DNA of 64,000 nucleotides from Membranipora membranacea (Eukaryota > Bryozoa > Gymnolaemata > Cheilostomatida > Membraniporidae), in the NCBI GenBank assembly GCA_914767715.1, contig OU612075.1, forward strand, positions 5,954,001 through 6,018,000, written 5' to 3'. Shown one piece after another: positions 24,187 to 35,403 of the stretch (positions are counted from its first letter, which is position 1; each line of letters starts with the position of its first letter). The position numbers were made by a program, and so were the translations under genes. A model generated the notes under the pieces. The model was given only the letters and a program-made list of their open reading frames with translations. It did no database searches and had not been told where the DNA came from.

Positions 24187-27100
24187 TCAGGCTTCAACGA
24201 CATCATTGACAGAGATGACTCCAGATTTAACCAGAGCAGAGTTTATTCCAAATACAGATTTGCTCTTGTCCTGTTTAACTGTTCCTCTCCTATACCTGAA
24301 TAATAAAAATCAGGAGAAACTGTAATTGTCTCCTCTTTCGTTGATGAAAGGACAATTCAAAAACCAAAAACCATAACAACCATTCACCATAGATCAGGGA
24401 GGGTGGGAGAGGTGGGAGTGGTAGATCAACTGGAACATTGGTGGACACTATAGTGGATTAATCGATCATAGTCATAGCTCGATCAAAATTTGTAAATGAC
24501 TTGTAAATGTGTGCCTTTTAAAGCTATGGAATTCCATTTGTTGAAAACATCAGTCAGTATCACTCAATTTTGGGGATAAAACCCTCAAACGATATGTCTT
24601 ACTGTAGGTATGTAGTCATACACAACTGGGCAAGAAATCAGTAATGTAACAACAGGGCCTATCAGCTGCCACCCTCAATAAAACAGCATCGAGTCACTCA
24701 GGCTACTCACTTGAGAAGCGTTGTCATTGGCTCTTTGTTAGCCCTCATTTCATGTTTCTGGTAATCCACATAGATCATGGGACATCTAGGACACGCCCTT
24801 ATGTTGTACAGTACAGCCTCAGTGCCAATAGCCACTTCTCTCCATGTATCCTGGTAACAAAATATTATCTCAATGATTTTAATATATGACATTCCCGTCA
24901 GACATTGCTGCTGTGTGAGAAGAGGTTTTTTAGCTGTGACCTTGGGGGGGGGAGGGCACCCTCCTCTCCTAACAAACAAAGTTTGCCAAAACAAGCTACC
25001 ATTTACTAAACGATTGTCAAAAAGAAAAAGGAATATAAACTAATTGACAGGAATGAAGATGTTGCACTCTGGTGTTCTACCACTACCCTGCTGCAGCATA
25101 CGTCCAGTCTCTGCTCAGTTCTGGACAGCACAGAGGAGAAAAAGTTTGCATATTCTTGAAATAATTAAGTCACTCTTTTTACTTTATATAAGCTCCCAGC
25201 TAAGCGAGCGCAAATTTGATGCTAGTTGCTAGCTAACATTAAGTCACCCTGCAAAGAGCTACACTAAAATCTAGCTGATAATTTGCTTTAGTATGGTATT
25301 ATCTAAAAGTACTCACTTCTTCATAAGGCTGCGGTTTGGAGTTATCATCACCGGACACTATGATATTGGGTCTGAAGCTGTCCATAGGAATGGCCTCTGA
25401 CAGTCTGGTGTTCAGATCCTCTAGGGATGTTTGACTAGCTATCAGGAATGGATGACTGTTGGCATAGAGCACCTGCAATATATTAATAACTGCGATGAGA
25501 GACTTTCGGATGAAATGCATATCATGACATTGAATTTCCCGAAATGAATTTGATTTGAGTGAAAGTAATGAATAGTTTTTGTGGGCAACGACTCACTGAT
25601 ATTGATGAGTGGCTGTTTGCACTAATCAAACAGCAAAACAGGTTGCAGAACATTCTTGAATAAGTAATCCGATTCAGCAACATAACATGTTAAGTGAGAG
25701 AAAACTGCATTTCACAGTCTGAATGGACTAGTTACAGCATGTAAGTTAGTACCTAAAATTTGAGGTGTAAGATGGAACCTTGTTATAGGATTCAGGTAAA
25801 TATCTTAGTTTCAGGATGTAAGTCAATACCTTAGTTTTAGGATGTAAGTTGTCGCTCTGATTGTAGATGAATTTGGGGTTAATCTGTCGATCGATCACAG
25901 GGTGAGAAAATCCGAGTCTCGTTGTGGTACCGAGGTAAGTCGTGAACCACTGAGCATATTCATCACCCATATCGAGGTAGGCTGTGTCTCTTTTATCAAA
26001 CCACCTGTATTAAGAAGAGAGGGAATTAAGTTGATAAAGATAGCACTGAAGAAAAGATAGCTGCAGAACTACGCCGAAACACTTTATTGCTGTCATATGC
26101 TACCAAGGACATCATATCATACAAAGAATAGATTTTTTACTCTTTTTATTGAATTTTTTACCACAATCTTTTTTTGTCACTTTTTATGTAACGAGACTTT
26201 TAAAGGTTAAACACTAGCCTTGTCATGCAGCCACAGGTTTTGGTTTTTGTGGATTTTAAACTCAAAAAAACCAAAACCCGTGGTCGTGTGACAAGGCTAG
26301 TTAAACACACTATGTGAAAATCAATAGTTAGAATAAAGATAATAATAATTATTTATTGGGCTGTTTTAACTCAAGCTATCTGATAAACCCATCTGTATTT
26401 TAGTTACTTAGTCATCTATTTCAACCTTAATTACTTGCAAGTCAATGACAAACAATTAAAAAAAAATCCCAGATCATCCCAGAGTTGTATTCACATAGTA
26501 CCCAGATGTGAAAGGAGTCTTGTTACTGCCCCAGAGTCATTTTTATTACAGAGATTGTGCGGTATTGTGTTCACGTTGTCTGGGATACCATCCCAACACT
26601 ATCTGATAAAATGTGAACCAGACTTAAACCCTTTATCTTTGATATAAACCAGATCTGATGTGATAATTTGTAGGTCTTATGGTGACACAGGCATACCTCA
26701 CAGCCCATAAAAAATGATCAGAAACATAACCGGTTAGGTATTCAAAACTCTACATTGTTTAGGTTGACAATAGCTCCCCTCCAGGATTTATATTGTAGTG
26801 TATCTTGTTTCGGGTGACTACACTTACGGGAAAGATCCGACTTTAGACTCGTCATATTCTGGAGTGGTAAGCGGTATCATCAAGCTCTCCATACCGGGTG
26901 CGTCTAAGATAAGACAACTCTTCCTCTCGCTGTAGCTCAGCTTAAGATCGAGTAACTTCAGGTTTTTTCTCACTGGTATGTACTCATTAGCCTCCACATT
27001 CACCAAAATAAACTGCCTACAAAATTGAATTAATTTACACATGTTACATTTCTTTAGAAAAGGATTATACCTGTAGGTTGTGTATCTCAGAAGAAGGTTG

Positions 27101-27845
27101 CATTGTGGGATACTATTCTACACACTCTTTTTTAAATTATGTGTAAGATTTTTTCCCTCACGGACAAGTGGTGACTTTTCACTATAGATCAAAACTATGA
27201 AGGTAAAGGTGACACAAGAGATTGGACTCGTATCATGCATGACCCACAGTAAAAAAGTAACAAAATATTGCATCATATATGATATACTGGTGCCAGTATT
27301 GCATGTATTGGGTGACACAGATGATTTCAGTCATCATTGCTCACTTATTTCTTGTAGGGGTCAAAATTCATTCACGAAGCCTCGCTTATGAGACAGATGT
27401 GTAAGCCTTACAAATTGAATGGTGTCACTGGAATACATATTAATTACGGATGACATGTGGATAGCATCCAATTTATTTTTCTCTTTACAGAATATTTAGG
27501 TATCTCTCCTCTTCTTGTTTTATGAAAAATGGAAAACGTTCATCAAAACGCGCCCGATTACGACCGTCAATGAGATATTAAATACACAATTTAAAAAGTT
27601 TTTAAGTGATTTTCTCACCGGTCATGAATGTCCTTGAACCTGAGCCCAGTCTCCGTACACTCTGCAGACTCCACATGCAGGGCTGGACCGGATTTGATCG
27701 GATATATGATGATCTCAGAGACTTTCCCCACCTTCCTCCGTCTGACAGACAGTTGCTTGTAGAGCATGTATCCCGCTGCCACTGCCAAAGCCCCGCCCAC
27801 CACAGCAGACGCTGTCACCAGCTGCTTGTTATCTCCTACACCCAT
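24187..27845 (-). CDS. MARC1/2-like: Mitochondrial amidoxime-reducing component (MOSC-domain molybdoenzyme)
   Basis: mARC enzymes reduce N-hydroxylated compounds at the outer mitochondrial membrane, fed by cytochrome b5. Coding exons: 27845-27619, 27016-26828, 26004-25830, 25472-25317, 24850-24711 and 24295-24187 (TGA). All junction phases agree, giving 331 residues, close to the family's usual size. The N-terminus has a membrane anchor (ASAVVGGALAVAAGYMLY) followed by basic RRR, fitting an N-anchored topology. Then come VSEIIIYPIKSG (MOSC N-domain start), RPNIIVSGDD and RACPRCPMIYVD. The last carries the cysteine that, by family knowledge, ligates molybdenum. The ATG follows a TTCTCTGCAG acceptor by two bases, so an upstream non-coding exon is likely. 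It is the only complete MARC in the window. Confidence 0.93.
26214..26300. mobile_element. 87-bp snap-back element
   Basis: Almost the whole element is one hairpin: CTAGCCTTGTCA pairs with TGACAAGGCTAG at the ends, and GGTTTTGGTTTTT with AAAAACCAAAACC inside. It is flanked by TTAAACA at 26207-26213 and 26301-26307. A related hairpin (CCTTGTCATGCTGC ... GTGACAAGG) lies at 4316-4367 and in C at about 60188-60239. Confidence 0.75.
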
Positions 27846-28033
27846 TACTGCAGAGAATAAGGGTTGATAAAAGGTTGATTGAACATTGGATGTCTTATCA
27901 CAGGACACATCCCGAAGCATGGGTGTCAAAATTAGTTGCCTTAGTGAGAAGGAGCAATATCTGCGCCATATTGCTCTCTGTTTGCAGGGAGGTCCGAGCA
28001 CACATGAGGGCCAACCAAAGCAAAATAGGCTAT

Positions 28034-28097
28034 GGACCGCAGTGGGATTTGAACCCACAACCTTCAGCATTCAGCATTATCCAACTGAGCCACCTTC
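28034..28097 (-). other. tRNA-like sequence (tRNA-derived repeat or pseudogene)
   Basis: The complement has an A-box-like TGGCTCAGTTGGA and a B-box GGTTCAAATCC at tRNA-like spacing. The acceptor arm cannot be folded and no clear anticodon loop is seen. It could be a SINE head. It lies about 190 bp upstream of the MARC coding start. Confidence 0.5.
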
Positions 28098-28600
28098 TAC
28101 TCCTGCCCTACCCCCCCAAACCCATCTCAACTATTATATTGTGATCCCATTCGTTGACACAGGCTATCGACATGTGGTTGATAAGAAAATCCAATTCTAT
28201 CAACCCAAGGAACATTTGAGCACTTGGACTGATGCAACCACAAAGTGAAGCGACTAACATTAAAAGCTATAAATTTGAAATATTATCTCGGACCCTTTCT
28301 TCAGTTTAAAAGAATACCATAACATGAAGATTTAGTTAGGAATTGGCTAGAAACTCACCTTATTACTGCAGCGCTATCAATTTGAATACCACTACGGACA
28401 AACTCTAAATATACCAAGGATAAAGTAATGATTGATAAACAAGAAGTCTAGTACTAACACAGACGACTGCTATAAACCCGGTAAACTACTAGGAGCAAAG
28501 ATACTAAATTACTACTAACTTTGTAAATGATTACGCAGCAGCTAGATATTTGTGACCTTAGTAGATTGATTATAATCCTGGATAAGATATTATCACAATA

Positions 28601-28646
28601 TGACCACATCACAGAGTAAGGATATATCCTTACTCCGTGACCACAT
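28601..28646. mobile_element. 28-bp palindrome between 9-bp direct repeats
   Basis: CACAGAGTAAGGAT runs into its near-perfect inverse (28610-28637), bounded by TGACCACAT on both sides (28601-28609, 28638-28646). The related sequence at about 49820-49835 has a single TGACCACA-like site and no palindrome. It looks like a minimal element made only of its two terminal repeats. Confidence 0.6.
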
Positions 28647-28706
28647 GGTCATTGTGCAAGTAAATAATGAACTCAGTGGTACACTTTTCATCAGCAGTAA
28701 TAATAT

Positions 28707-28837
28707 CACAGAGTAAGGATAATCCTTACGATATACCTTACGATATATACCTTACGATATATACCTTACGATATATACCTTACGATATACCTATATGAGG
28801 ATATATCCTTACTCTGTGATAATATCCTTACTCTGTG
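28707..28837. repeat. CACAGAGTAAGGAT inverted-repeat element with 14-bp tandem core
   Basis: It starts with the same CACAGAGTAAGGAT terminus as the 28610 palindrome and ends CCTTACTCTGTG (28818, with a second end at 28837). The core has about five copies of CCTTACGATATATA at 28723-28790. This stretch is not found in the inverted sister region. Confidence 0.7.
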
Positions 28838-29178
28838 ATGTTGTTCAATACATATGCCTAAAAAGCCAGTCACAAACTTGAGCTCTATTATTATCTTACC
28901 ACAACAAATTATTTTTACTGTTTACTTGACTGATTATGTTAAAAGTACACAGCTTATTGCGGAATAAATTGCCCGAATCCAATAGAAAAATGATTACGAA
29001 ATAATTACTTCCGTATATGGCCTCCATTGGTATTCCCAACTATAAGATCCATGAACGAATCGAACAATCTTCCACCCCTGCGTAAATTAGGTCGTGGCGG
29101 GGGGGGGGGGGAGGGTTGGTTTCCTAGGTTACTTATGACTATTTATAGTTCCCTATACCTTTTCCTGGCTACATCTGA

Positions 29179-29265
29179 CCAACGAAAGCTCAGTTGGTAG
29201 AGCGGAGGACTGCAATGGTATATAGAGACATCTTTAGGTCACTGGTTCAAATCTGGTTTGCGGGA
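29179..29265 (+). tRNA. tRNA-Tyr-derived pseudogene with GCA anticodon triplet
   Basis: Same framework as the tRNA-Tyr copies (A box AGCTCAGTTGG, B box GGTTCAAATC, intron-like insert), but the loop reads CTGCAA. The acceptor stem CCAACGA cannot pair properly with TTGCGGG. It is the inverted homologue of the copy at 49236-49322. Probably non-functional. Confidence 0.75.
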
Positions 29266-29336
29266 TCCTTTTTACAAAATAGATCAGGCCATACTAGGAC
29301 TGTATTTCCCACCTAGTCTGCCGTGGTCCGAGATGG

Positions 29337-29582
29337 GTGGCAGTCTTGCAGGGCACCAAGTTCTACCAGAGAGTGCCAACTGATATACTAGAACTGTATA
29401 AACTGTGTAAAATGTCAAAGAAAAAAGCCCATCTGAACAAGATAAAGTATAAATCTACCGGCAAAATAGATATTACGGCATCTGGACTTGGTACAGCAGA
29501 TAGGGTTACAAGGTTCAGCAAACAAGGAGTTGAAATGTACAAAAGTTATCCACCCTTATTTCAAGAGAACACATCCTCCTAA
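29337..29582 (+). CDS. 81-codon unrecognised reading frame, conserved in an inverted copy
   Basis: The frame (GTKFYQRVPTDILELYKLCK, then KTIDITASG-like residues) is shared with the minus-strand frame 49165-48980 at high identity. The copy stops earlier, at residue 62. No family recognised. It may be an exon or gene fragment carried by the inverted duplication, or open by chance. Confidence 0.25.
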   Translation: MAVLQGTKFYQRVPTDILELYKLCKMSKKKAHLNKIKYKSTGKIDITASGLGTADRVTRFSKQGVEMYKSYPPLFQENTSS

Positions 29583-30092
29583 AGGAGAATGAGTTCAGCG
29601 ATCTTTCAAGTCAGCCAGACGTCGGCAACAATGGGCATGGGTGTCAGTATATTAACAAATTGTTAGCCAGATTTAATAGTGTAGCTAGTTGTGGGGCTAG
29701 CAACTAGCATCAAATATTGACTCGCTTAGTTAACTTCATTACTGATTTCAAGAATGTGCAAAAAGATAAACTTTTCTCCTCAGGGCTGTCTGGAACTGAA
29801 CAGTGTCTGGACATATGCTGCAGCACGGCAATATGTTAAAACACCAAAGTACAACATCGTTATTCCTGTGAACAAGTTTTTATTCCTTTTTCTTCTGGAC
29901 GATTGCTTAGAAAATAGTAGCTTGTGTTGCAAGCTTTGTTTGGTAGGAGAGGAGGGCGCCCGCCCCCTCTCCTAAAGTAACAATTAAGAAAACTCTTCCC
30001 ACAGAGCATCCCAGTACAGGTTAAGTCAGGGTCAGCAATGATTGACAGGAATGTCATATTTCAATATCATTGAGATAATATTCTGTTACCAG

Positions 30093-30197
30093 GATACATG
30101 GTACTGAGGCTGTGCTGTACAATATAAGGGCGTGTCATAGACGTCCCATTGATCTATGCCGATTACCTAAAAAGGAGCCAATGCCAACGCTTCTAAA
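30093..30197 (+). pseudogene. Decayed MARC exon 5 fragment
   Basis: It matches MARC exon 24850-24711: GATACATGG, ACTGAGGCTGT, GGGCGTGTC, CCCAT-GATCTATG, AAAGAGCCAATG-like blocks. It has lost the segment encoding REVAIG and the KHEMRAN segment, has an in-frame stop, and the donor GTGAG has become TTGAG. The same losses occur in the fragments at 47376 and 48295. Confidence 0.75.
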
Positions 30198-30244
30198 TTG
30201 AGTAGACCGAGTGACCCGATATTGTTTTGTTAAGGGTGGCAGCC

Positions 30245-30540
30245 ATAGACTTAATAATAAACCTAGACAGGACACTGTATATAGCTGAAGTGAGGCACTT
30301 AATTATGGTGACGCGACGTCACTGGAGGGTGTAGAAACAGTGATTTTTACCCATAGCTATCATTGATTTACCTGTCCCAGCTCTGGTTAAATGTTGATAA
30401 CTCAATTGGCTTCGATCGGAATTTAAGTTGGAAAATTGCAATAAATTCAGCAGCTTCTGCCGATCATTTTAATAGTCTATATAGCTTCGTAGCTCAAATA
30501 TTATCAATAAAGCAAGCTATTGAAAACGGTGCTTAGACTC
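30245..30540 (+). mobile_element. Partial relative of the 7278 foldback MITE
   Basis: It begins CATAGACTTAATAATAAACC like the 7278 element and follows it through GGCACTTAATTATGG and GGTGTAGAAACAGTGA. The right terminus (TTAAGTCTATG) was not found, so this copy is truncated or rearranged. The right limit is approximate. Confidence 0.6.
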
Positions 30541-31792
30541 GAAGCTATAATCTTTTTTTTTGCAGTTTCAGCCCTGTTTTAAAGTTAATTTCCTTATCAA
30601 TTTCGATGGGATTTTGAGTTTAACAATTGCAATAGATTCAGTAGCTTGTGGAGATAATTTTGATGGTCTGTTCTGCCTTGTAGCTCAAGTATAACCATGA
30701 AGTTCAGGACTTTCTTCTTTGGAATAACTGAGGAAGCAAGCAATTGAATTTACTTGGTGAAAACACAACTACCAAAGAAATGACTAATTTCATCCTTCCC
30801 TTTTTTTAATGCTTTTTTGCTCATTTTGAGCCAGGCATACACAATAAGAAATGTCATGACCTTAGACAAAATATCCACCACCATTATTGAAATGTGACCA
30901 AACGAGATAGTTGGAAGTAAACAAGTCAAGGCCGGACCTCACAAAGCTTCAAATAAAATTGAAGTTCATAGTAGACGATATTCTGTGTAGCTAATATAAT
31001 GGTCACTTCGGTGGGTCAAAAGTAAAGGGAGACCTCCTGCCCGGCAGCATTCTCCTCGTTCTTACCTTATATTAGCAGCCTGATAAAACAAGCAACAGCT
31101 AAGTCCAGTTATTTAGGAAATCATAATATATCAATTCTGACCACGAAACACTATCTTATGAACTTTTGAAATACTATTATGTTTATTGGGTCTGCTGGAG
31201 TCAGCAATATAGCAACAGATTTCTAGATTTCTGAGTACACAGCAGTTGTAACACTCATCAAGCTAAGCACTATTTGTTCACAATGGATAAGCCAGGCTAG
31301 AGCGGACTTTCTGAACCACAAGTATGACTGTGATACAATGACTATACTTTCCTTTGCCTGCTAGGTATTGTCCTTGCTTGTTCGGTTATAACAAGGAGGG
31401 AAGTCCTAAACTCCCCGGTTATACCTGAGCTACAACGCTGAACAGACCTTCAAAATGAGCCCCACAAGCTGTTGAGTCTATTGCAATTTTCAAATTTGAA
31501 ATTCCATCAAAATTGTTTGAGATATAAGCATTTATTCAGGATTCAAGAATTGGTAAGGGATTAATGTTCAAAATTAGGACACAATTCTCACAGTTGAACA
31601 CTTTCAGGAGTAATTCTGTTCGCTCATCAGTATGAAACATCGAATTGCTCCTTCAATGTAATCCATAAATCTTAGTCCTACTGTTCCAGGTTTTAATTGA
31701 CTTCCTGTGGAGATAATTAGGCCCTAGGTTGTTATGGTTACTGGTGAAACTTACTTTTAAAATTTTGGAAACTTTCTAGCAATGCCAGCTGA

Positions 31793-31885
31793 CCCGCGAT
31801 AGCTCAGTTGGTAGAGCGGAGGACTGTAATGGTATATAATAGACATCCTTAGACATCCTCACTGGTTTAAATCCGGTTCGCGGGA
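31793..31885 (+). tRNA. tRNA-Tyr (GTA) with altered variable region
   Basis: The acceptor stem CCCGCGA/TCGCGGG and GTA loop are intact. After ATCCTTA a partial repeat of GACATCC replaces the normal GG, adding about 5 nt, and the T loop reads GGTTTAAATCC. Likely impaired. First of six alternating copies. Confidence 0.75.
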
Positions 31886-31894
31886 TCACACTTT

Positions 31895-32055
31895 TAACCC
31901 TGGAAAGCTGTTATTAATCTGTCCTAAACCTGTCTGGGAAGCTTTCTTAAACCCTGGAAAGCTGTCTTAAATCTGTCTGGGAAGCTTTCTTAAACCCCGG
32001 AAAGCTGTCTTAAATCTTTCTGGGAAGCTTTCTTAAACCCTGGAAAGCTGTCTTG
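31895..32055. repeat. 43-bp minisatellite
   Basis: Three to four tandem units of CTTAAACCCTGGAAAGCTG plus TCTTAAATCTGTCTGGGAAG. Starts of ACCC[C/T]GG fall at 31951, 31994 and 32037, giving the 43-bp period. It lies directly after the tRNA at 31793. Confidence 0.85.
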
Positions 32056-32494
32056 ATCATAAATTTAGCCATGAGTTATTTTTAACAATCTCGTTATTAC
32101 AAATACACTGCTTTGTGTTCAAAATAGTTCCATTAGAGCCTACATGGCCATTGATAATCTTTAGTTGCTATATGTAGGTAGGATACATATTAAATAGTTA
32201 GTACGATTTTACATTTCTTCATCAGGAGTTATCTTGTCATTGATGTTGGAAAGGCAACTCCTGTATTTACTTAACTAGTACTCTAGTTGATATCAATCAA
32301 GTATTATGTCATGAAGAGATGTAGTATTGGCAATAAGCAGTTTTAAAATGGATTACTTAGGAATGCATAAGTACATTATCTGCACCACACTTGTCCATAT
32401 ACCTACAGTGATGATTTGCCGATGAGAATTATATATTTACTGATAGAAGTTTTGTAATATGAATAAATTCTCTTATGTCAGCCCAAAAGTGTGA

Positions 32495-32582
32495 TCCCGC
32501 GAACCGGATTTGAACCAGTGACCTAAGGATGTCTATATTATATCATTACAGTCCTCCGCTCTACCAACTGAGCTATCGCGGG
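32495..32582 (-). tRNA. tRNA-Tyr (GTA) with short intron
   Basis: The complement gives CCCGCGA paired to TCGCGGG plus discriminator A, A box TAGCTCAGTTGG, CTGTAA loop, 15-nt intron and GGTTCAAATCC. All stems pair well. It converges on the copy at 31793 and shares its flank. Confidence 0.88.
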
Positions 32583-33377
32583 TCAGCTGGCATTGCTAAA
32601 AAGTTTCCAAAATTTAAAAAGTAAGTTTCACCAGTAACCATGACAACCTAGGGTCTAATTATCTCCACAGGAAGTCACTTTAAACCTTGCAAGAAAAAAC
32701 ACTGTGATTTATGGATTAAATCAAACGAGCAATTTGATGATTTATACTGATAAGCCAACAGAATCACTCCTGAAAGTGTCCAACTGTGAAAATTGAGTCG
32801 CAATTTCGAACATTGATCCCTTATCAATGCTTGATTTCTCAATTCATTCGAGTGGTTAACTCAAAGGACAGTTTTGTCATTAAGTGCCATTCTATCAAAT
32901 TGCTATTTTTTATTCAGTACAAAGTATCAACATTTCCAATCTTGTGTCGATGTTAGGTTGTGGATTGGAGTTTGAAACACATTTTTTGCTGTTGAAAATC
33001 ACAGTGTTTTTCACTCAATAATGAGACTCTGCCGACCATAATAATGAAAATCCATAAAGCATAAGCAAAGCATTAGATAATTCAAATAAACAGGTTTGCT
33101 CCCAAAACCAGATAGTGCTATAAACATTGGTGCATCAAGCCATCTTGTGTTTGTCTTAGTGAAGAAATTAGGGCTGACTTTATCCATGATCCAGTGTTGC
33201 TTTATTGTTGACATGAAAAGGTATGGTAATGGCAGTAGGCAATTTGAGAATGGCTCACTAAGGAATATTCATGTGTCTTAACTGCACCACACGCGTCCAT
33301 ATACATGAGAATTATATATTTTCTGATCAAAGTTTTGTTATACTAATATATGGTATCCTGTCAACCCAAAAGTGTGA

Positions 33378-33465
33378 TCCCGCGAACCGGATTTGAACCA
33401 GTGACCTAAGGATGTCTATATTGTACCATTACAGTCCTCCGCTCTACCAACTGAGCTATCACGGG
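33378..33465 (-). tRNA. tRNA-Tyr (GTA) with short intron
   Basis: As the 32495 copy, but the acceptor is CCCGTGA, giving one T-G wobble with TCGCGGG. A and B boxes are intact. It diverges from the copy at 34026. Confidence 0.85.
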
Positions 33466-34025
33466 TCAGCTGGCAGTACTAGAACTTTCCGAACTTTTAA
33501 GCAATCGGTTTCTCCAGCAACCATGACACCCTTGCTAGCAAATTATCTCCATAGGAAGTCAATTAAGCCCCCTTACCCACCCTACAATGAAATGCTTTTT
33601 CATGGATTGAGTGAGCCCAATTTTCTCAAACTCATTTCCAACAGCAATAAAATTTGCCAGGTTCTGTGCCGCAACCTTTCATGGATACCAAATATGGATT
33701 TTTTATCACTGTGTGTAAAATTAGTAATTTGATCGAGTGGCGCACAATGACAAACCTTTTTCGGTTACAACTTGAATGAATTGGGAAATCAAGCATTGGT
33801 AGCGATTTATGATACATCTAAGACATAGTTTTCACAGTCAGAGGAGTTCTAATGGCCTATCACCGTAGATCATTCCAATGCTGTTCCGACTTAATCCATA
33901 AATCATGGTGTGATTTTTCCGGGTTTTAATGGACTTCCTGCAGAGATAATTAGGACCAAGGTTGTCATGGACACTGGTGAAACTTACTCTTTAAAACTGG
34001 AGAATCTTCCGGAAGGAGCAGCTGA

Positions 34026-34113
34026 CCCGCGATAGCTCAGTTGGTAGAGCGGAGGACTGTAATGGTACATAACTGACATCCTTAGGTCACTGGTTAAAAT
34101 CCGGTTCGCGGGA
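34026..34113 (+). tRNA. tRNA-Tyr (GTA), T-loop variant
   Basis: Acceptor and anticodon arms are intact. The T loop reads GGTTAAAATCC, losing the near-invariant C of the TTC motif, which also weakens the pol III B box. The intron sequence is slightly changed (GGTACATAACTGAC). Confidence 0.8.
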
Positions 34114-34428
34114 TCACACTTTTGACAACTATGTCCTGAAATTTATTCTCATGAAATTTTGTCAATTTTCATCCATTGCGTGATATTCTGAATGCACATA
34201 TGTGTTTAAAACGTTGCTAGTCTGATTCAGCATGATCTTCAATTATCTTTCGCCAATAGTTAATAGTTACTAGTGTAACATATAACTTGTGCAGCTGGAT
34301 ATTGAGAGTTATCTTGTCATTGATGTTGGGAAGGCAACTACTTCCTCTTCATTTTCATACATTTATTTGTAATTGAAAACCTGTAATATATGTGATTAAT
34401 AATTATCCTTGCCATTCCAAAAGTATGA

Positions 34429-34516
34429 TCCCGCGAACCGGATTTGAACCAGTGACCTAAGGATGTCTATTATATACCATTACAGTCCTCCGCTCTACCA
34501 ACTGAGCTATAGCGTG
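34429..34516 (-). tRNA. tRNA-Tyr (GTA), degenerate acceptor stem
   Basis: The complement starts CACGCTA against TCGCGGG, giving two mismatches. Anticodon loop, intron and B box are kept. Probably a pseudogene in progress. Confidence 0.75.
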
Positions 34517-35315
34517 TCAGCCGACAAACTAAAAACCGTGAGGTGGAGTTATTGAGAAAATGAAATATGTTTTGATTTGAGGATAAATAATATATACTCT
34601 CTTGGATGTAATCATTTTGTCATTGATGCAGCTGGGAGGACATTTTCTCAGCATGTTAATTTGAATCAAGTTTATCACCGAGTTGAGGGCTATAAATCAA
34701 AACAATTTAATTACTGGTTTAGCGAAATTCATTGATCAATGTGTACTACCTCCTGCCTATTCTGGCTTCCCTGTGGTGTTAAAAGAGGCTCAGGTAGCAG
34801 GAAGGACACTTCAAGAAGATGCCTGACAGGATGGATTTACTGAGAAGTATTATACTATTTTTTCTTTTCTTTTTTTTCATTCCGCTAAAGGACGGATAGA
34901 AAAGAATGATTGTGATAGAAAAGCATTAGAACAGCTAGATAGTCCGGGGGCTAGAGTATAAATCAAGTTGACTACTTTTTTATAGTTAGATACCACCTCA
35001 ATCCTCTGCTCATCCCACCGTGCTAATACTGCTGGTTTGTTACCAGAGAAACAGAGTTACCAGATTCATACGTGAGGGTGTGGCTGCTCAGAGATTGATA
35101 TCTCCCACATAATAAAGTTATCCAGTGAAGTCCCAGTGTGGAATTCCTTTGATTAGTTTTTTAAGGTCTCCAAAAATCAAATCCATCCATAAATCAATAA
35201 TTTTTCCTTCTGGCATTTAACCAGTTACCTGTGATGATAATTGATACATCAGTTGCCATGGCAACTGGAGAATCGGCTTTTCCAAATTTGGAACTTTTCT
35301 CTCTCTGGCAGCTGA

Positions 35316-35403
35316 CCCGCGATAGCTCAGTTGGTAGAGCGGCGGACTGTAATGGTATATAATAGACATCCTTAGGTCACTGGTTCAAATCCGGTTCGCG
35401 GGA
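35316..35403 (+). tRNA. tRNA-Tyr (GTA) at the left edge of unit B
   Basis: Intact acceptor stem, GTA loop, intron and B box. One anticodon-stem base changed (GCGGCGGACTG instead of GCGGAGGACTG). From here rightward unit B tracks unit A from 10235. The flank to the left is much more diverged. Confidence 0.85.

Noticed and set aside
27846-28070. Upstream in-frame extension of MARC exon 1
   Set aside because: A TTCTCTGCAG acceptor immediately precedes the ATG, and the extension resembles no mARC N-terminus.
28723-28790. CRISPR-like array of 14-bp repeats
   Set aside because: Direct tandem repeats without spacers in a eukaryotic context; a simple tandem array.
29100-29112. Homopolymer G or C runs (also 2508, 52860, 63408) as regulatory signals
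   Set aside because: Isolated homopolymers, variable between copies; prone to sequencing error. No G-quadruplex-type spacing seen.
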